A DNA stretch of 64,000 nucleotides, from assembly GCA_027257055.1 (NCBI GenBank), contig JAPVLO010000003.1, forward strand, positions 14,821,501 to 14,885,500, given 5' to 3'. The translations under genes and the position numbers were made by a program. The notes beneath the pieces were generated by a model that worked only from the letters and a program-made list of their open reading frames with translations, was not told the origin of the DNA and made no database searches. This document shows, piece after piece, positions 59,246 through 64,000 of the stretch (positions within the stretch are counted from its first letter, which is position 1; each line of letters begins with the position of its first letter). Origin of the DNA: Cephalopachus bancanus. Taxonomy: Eukaryota; Chordata; Mammalia; Primates; Tarsiidae.

Positions 59246-59949
59246 TAAATACCCAAAACTGAGGGAGAAGCCCATCTCTCTGACTAGAAGAACAACTAAT
59301 AAGGAATGCCTGTGATCTGAAGAGTATGAAGGGGGAATCACCAATTAGTTTCTCTCTCTCTCTTTTCTCTTGCTACTTCATCCTGAGGGCAGTATAAGTT
59401 GCACAGACTGAATACAAAGTGGAAGCTAAAACTCTGAGAGATACCCTGACTTTCTAGTTGGTGAACAAGCAAAAGGAATCTTAGGAGCCAGAGTGTGAGG
59501 GAAAATGCCAAGAAGGAGATAACTGGAGAAAAAAAAAGCCCTTAATTTTATTTGTGAAATAACACACGTTCTCACCATGATTTCGAGTGTGTGGAACAGA
59601 CACAAAGAAGAATTGCTTTGAAAAGTGAACTACAATATAAACCACCATTTATATTCCAGACTAATCCAATGAGGCACATGCATAGAGCAGACCAAAACAG
59701 CATAGAAAAGGCTTTGAAAATTAGAACTGCCACCCACAGAAGGAGAGCCAGAACTTGTGGTCTAAATCTAATGAGGCTATTGCCTGCTAAAACAAAACAA
59801 AAAATTGACATTTCCAGAGGATTTTAACATGACCACAAATGTCATAATATTCAAAGTTTTCAAGAAACAATCCACAATTTAAAAAAATTCTCAGAGGCTT
59901 TGCAAGTATACCCATGGTAAGGTCATATTGTGCAGAGACAAAGAGTGAG
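59246..59949. other. Unassigned sequence, possibly decayed L1 5'UTR
   Basis: A short CT-rich patch lies at 59352-59371. Later text ('gagccagaacttgtggtcta', 'catgaccacaaatgtcataa') is reminiscent of old L1 5'UTRs, but I cannot establish this. Confidence 0.35.
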
Positions 59950-60257
59950 TCCCAGCTGGCCCATTCACGAGATAGCAAACATTATGACCTAGTAATAGGT
60001 TCTGAATCCTTGCGGCACCCCCTCCCCTAGTAAGTGCTCAACATTGAAAAGAGACAGCACAATGCCCCACCCCCAGTCCTACTTCATAATTGAACTAACC
60101 CAGAGCCCCAGCTCAAAGAAGGACAAAAGGTAGAGCAAATATCAGAAGTGACTGTGTCTCTATTTTCCACTGAGCAACAGAATTAAAGGGAAAGATAGAA
60201 TTGCTACAAATGAAGAACAACCAATGAAGAACTGCTGGTAATCAGAGCCCCAGGAAA

Positions 60258-61108
60258 GTGTCAGTGCTAGAAAAAACAGCAACTGGGGCACAAGCAATGG
60301 CTATCTCCAAGAAGGACAGTACCCAGAGAGTACTTACAGGGATCAGAGGATTGTTGGATAGAATGAATAAAAATCAAGAAATGCAAGGGCTAAAACTAAG
60401 TGAAATTGCAACAGAACTGGACAAACTCAAGAAAGTGTACTTAGAAATAACAGAAATAAAAAACTCCATCCAAGAAATAAATGACAAACTGACAAGCGTG
60501 GGAAGCAGAATTGACCAAGCAGAAGAAAAAATCTCAGAGCTCAAAATATGGAAATAATCCAATATACTAAAAATATAGAAAAAAAGTAAAAAGAAACTCT
60601 CCAAGAGATGTGGGATTTTATCAAGAAACCAAACCTACATCTGATTGGAATACCTGAAATAGAAAGAGAAACAGAAAATACCCTGGAACAAACATTCCAT
60701 GAGGTTATTCAAGAAAACTTCCCTCATAATGCCAGAGATGACTAAAAAAACACACGAGATATAGAGAATCGCTACAAGACATCTTATGAGAAGATCAACC
60801 CTTAGACACATAGTAATTCACCTACACAAAGTAGGTATAAAAGAAAAAATCCTAAAAGCAGCAGGGGAAAAAGATCACCTACCAGGGAGACCAATCAAAA
60901 TTGCTGCAGCCTTATCTGCAGAAACACTACAGGCCAGAAGGAATTGAACTCAAATATTTAATGTTCTTGGAGATAAATAATTTCAACCAAGAATTTCCTA
61001 CACAGGCTAAGATTCATCAGTGAGGGAGAATTTAAATCCTTCCCAGAGATCCAATTCCTAAAAGAATGTGCTGCTTCGAGACCAGCTCTACAGGAGATAT
61101 TTTAAAAG
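60258..61108 (+). pseudogene. L1 copy 4 ORF1, broken
   Basis: The N-terminal region and coiled coil read at 60258-60557 ('IRGLLDRMNKNQEMQGLKLS', 'GSRIDQAEEKISELKI'). A stop at 60555 and a frameshift follow. RRM-like text ('LIGIPEIERETENTLEQTFH' region, about 60640-60720) and the C-terminal domain ('tcctacacaggctaagattc') are interrupted by further stops. The end is near 61108. Confidence 0.8.
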
Positions 61109-61271
61109 GTGCTGTACACAGAAGAAAGAAGAAACAAAAGAAAAACCATATACTTCACCAGATCACAAATAAACACAGAGGCAGCAGAACATACAACATA
61201 CCTGCAAAAATGAAAACACAGACATATGAACACATAAGCTAAATGAAAACAAAACAGCCTTATAAGAGCAT

Positions 61272-63840
61272 TATGGCAGGGAAAAACTCTCACATTTCAA
61301 TAATCATCCTAAATGTGAACGGACTAAATGAAGCACTAAAAGGCATAGAATGGAAAATTTGATGGAAAAAAACCATGAGCCAGTAGTAATATACTGTCTC
61401 CAGTAAACTCATCTCACCAGAAAGGATACCCACAGACTCAAAGTTAGAAGGTGGAAAATGAATTTTCAAGCTAATGGATCACAAAAGAAGGCAAGAGACA
61501 CAATCTTAACATCAGACAAAACAACATTTAAGCTATCAAAAATCATATAAAAGATAAGGAAGGAACCTACATAATGATAAAAGATTTGATCCATCAACAA
61601 GAAATATCTATCCTAAACATATATGTACCCAACAGAGGAGCACCAGCTTTTACAAAGAAGCTGCTAAGTAAACTAAAAAAAGATATTGACCCTAACACTA
61701 TCAAAGCTGAAGACTTAAATTTCTCACTAACAACCCTAGATAGATCATCGTGGCAAAAAGTCAACAAAGAGATCCAGAAACTCAACTTTACGCTTGACCA
61801 AATGGACTTGGTAGATACCTACAAAACACTCCACCCAACAACCACAGAATATATATTCTACTCATCACCCATGGAATGTACTCCAAGATTAACCACATCC
61901 TCGACCATAAATCAAACATAAACAAATTTCACAAGATTGAAATACTGCCATGGACCTTCTCAGACCACACAGGAAAAAATAATATCACCATCAACAAAAT
62001 TTTCCCAAAACCCACAAAGACATGGACACTAAACAGCATTTACTGGGTCAACACAATTATTGGGTCAACACAGAAATCAAAACAAAAATTAAAAGATTCC
62101 TGGAAACAAATGAAAATGAAGAAACATCTTAGCAAAACCTCTGGGATGCCATGAAAGCAATAATGAAAGGGGAATTTATATCTCTATGAATAACACATCA
62201 AGAAAATGGAAAGATCACAAGATAACAGCCTGGTAAATCACCTAAGTGAACTGGAAAGGCAAGACCACCGAAACTCTAACTTTAGCAAAAGAATCCAGAT
62301 CACCAAAGTAAAAGCCCAAATATGGGATGTAGAAGACAAAATAAATAAATAAATGGCTTTTTGAAAGTATAAACAGATAAACAAGATTGATGGACCCCTA
62401 GCCAGAATGACCAGAAAAAGAGAGGAAAAAGTCCAAATAAATACAATCAGAAATGCAAAAGACCAAGTCACAACTGATCCTAAAGAAATACAAATGATTA
62501 TCAGAGATTACCGTGCACACCTGTCTGGAAATAAGCTTGATAACCTAAATGAAATGGAGGACTTTCTGACATAACGCAACCTCCCAAGATTAAAACAGGA
62601 AGAAATTAAGATCCTAAATAGACCAATAACAACCCAGGAAATTGTGTCAAAAAAAACCCACTTACAAAAAACCCCCCAAAAAACAAAAACAAAAACCCTG
62701 GACCAGATAGATTTCCCGCAGAATTCCACAAAACATACAAGGAGAAGCTAATGCCAATCCTATTGAATATATTCTAGGTAACTGAGAAAGATGGAAATCT
62801 CCCCAAATCATTTTATGAAGCTAACACCACATTGGTACCCAAACCAGGAAAAGATCCAACAAAGAAAGAGAACTACAGGCCAATGTCCCTGATGAACATA
62901 GATGCTAACATTCTTAACAAGATCCTAGCAAATCAGATTAAGCAACACATCTCAAAAATCACCCACCATGATCAAGTAGGCTTCATCCCCGGGATGTGGG
63001 GCTGGTTCAACATTTGTAAGACCATAAATGTAATTAAATACATCTACGGATGTAAAAACAGGAACCACATGATTATATCAATAGATACAGAAAAAGTTTT
63101 TGCTAAAACTCAGCATCCCTTCTTGATAAAAACCCTTGAACACATAGGCATAGATGGAACATACCTCAAAATAGAAAGAGTTATCTATGATAACTCCACA
63201 GCCAACATATTGCTAAACAGACAGAAATTGGAAGCATTTCCCCTAAAAACCGGAACAAGTCAAGGCTGCTCACTCTCACCCCTCCTGTTCAACCTTGCGT
63301 TGGAAGCCCTAGCTAGAGCAATCACACAAGAGAAGGAAATTGGGGGTTTCTAAATAGGAAATGAAGAAGTCAAGTTATCCCTCTTTACTGATGATATAGT
63401 TCTATATCTCAAAAATCCAAGGAATCTGTTAAAAACCTCCTTGCATTGATAAAGGACTCTGGCAAAGTCTCAGGGTACAAAATCTATGTGCAGAAGACAA
63501 TTGCATTCTTGTACATCAACAACAAATAGGCAGAGAAGCAAATAAAAAACACAATCCCATTCACAATAGCAACAACAAAAAAATGAAATACCTCCACATC
63601 TTCCTAACCAAAGAAGTGAAAGACCTTTACAATGAAAGCTAAAAAACACTGCTCAAAGAAGTCAAAGATGACATAAACAAATGAAAAAAATATTCCATGC
63701 TCATGGATTGGAAGAATCAACATTAAGATGTCTACCCTACCAAAGACAATCTACAGATTCTATGCTTTACCCATTAAATTATCAACATCATTCTTCTCAG
63801 ACCTGTAAAAAACAATACAGAAATTCATATGGAAACATAA
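61272..63840 (+). pseudogene. L1 copy 4 ORF2, broken and incomplete
   Basis: The endonuclease start is at 61272 (MAGKNSHISIIILNVNGLNE). Pieces follow at 61574-61921, 61876-62154 and 62832-63353 (RT: '[20 protein letters not shown]', '[20 protein letters not shown]'). The RT active-site region near 63385 reads FTDDIV rather than FADDM. It contains a local duplication of 'tgggtcaacac' text at 62043-62067. Stops and frameshifts throughout. Confidence 0.85.
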
Positions 63841-63844
63841 ACAA

Positions 63845-64000
63845 AGCTGGGTGTGTGGGGGGGTTCACATCTATAATTGCAGCACTTTGGGAGGCTGAGG
63901 CAAGAGAATTGCCTAAGCCCATGGGTTCAAGACCAGCCTGGGTAACATGGTGAGATCTTGTCTCTACAATAAATAAATTTTAAAAAATTAGCTGGACATC
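63845..64000 (+). mobile_element. Alu cut by the window end
   Basis: Plus-strand Alu left arm and linker ('cagcactttgggaggctgag', 'gttcaagaccagcctgggta', 'acaataaataaattttaaaa') run off the window. It looks like an older form, with a G-run at 63858-63864. Confidence 0.88.

Larger units (their letters stand above)
59950..63844 (+). mobile_element. Nearly complete L1 (copy 4), truncated in 5'UTR and cut by an Alu
   Basis: Similarity to the L1 copy 3 5'UTR is visible from about 59990 ('aagagacagcac', 'aacccagagccccagctcaa'). ORF1 and ORF2 follow to 63844, where an Alu begins within the ORF2 text. The remainder of ORF2 and the 3'UTR lie beyond the window or were lost. The left boundary is approximate. 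Confidence 0.85.

Overview
This is mammalian, almost certainly primate, nuclear DNA: a single host exon in a large amount of retrotransposon sequence. The only conserved host coding sequence I can support is the first coding exon of SVEP1 on the minus strand (6932-7462). It encodes the signal peptide and the first part of the von Willebrand A domain and ends at a clean GTAAGG donor. Positions 1-6931 are therefore the start of SVEP1 intron 1. Everything to the right of about 7.9 kb is the 5' intergenic flank of SVEP1. In the human genome, as I recall it, that flank leads towards MUSK, which is not reached here.

The dimeric Alus carry changes not found in simian, lemur or galago/loris consensus elements: a GCCGGGCTCGGTGGCTCAGCC start, a CCCGCGGGTTCGAGACC B-box region and a GGCCGGGAGCGGCC right arm. 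With two apparently young L1 subfamilies, this points to a tarsier-like primate (inference from repeat signatures; no search was run).

Layout: 1-6.9 kb is intron 1, with ancient L1 remnants and four Alus. 6.9-7.9 kb is a CpG-rich first exon and promoter followed by a CT-rich tract. 7.9-13.2 kb is intergenic DNA with L2, MIR, MER5-like and mariner-like fossils. 13.2-29.9 kb is an ancient plus-strand L1 broken open by a full-length minus-strand L1 (15970-21885) and a full-length plus-strand L1 (22127-28994, with 14-bp target-site duplications). 30-36 kb holds a CT microsatellite, old minus-strand L1 pieces and Alus. 36.1-50.3 kb is a second ancient plus-strand L1, opened by a full-length L1 (38949-47190) that itself holds a truncated L1 and an Alu, and further on by an L1-Alu pair. 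50.3-55 kb is mostly unique AT-rich DNA. 55.0-57.2 kb is a truncated L1 with another truncated L1 inside it. 57.2-59.9 kb holds an 88-bp tandem duplication and an MLT1-like LTR. About 59.95-63.84 kb is a nearly complete L1, and an Alu is cut by the window end.

No L1 here has intact ORFs; each has stops or frameshifts. I found no tRNA, rRNA, CRISPR or operon-like system, and no convincing new host gene. The most interesting material is the retrotransposon biology: nested insertions, L1 5'UTR length variants, two L1 3'UTR types with G-rich tracts, an ORF1 stop loss that runs ORF1 into ORF2, and stepwise change among the Alus.
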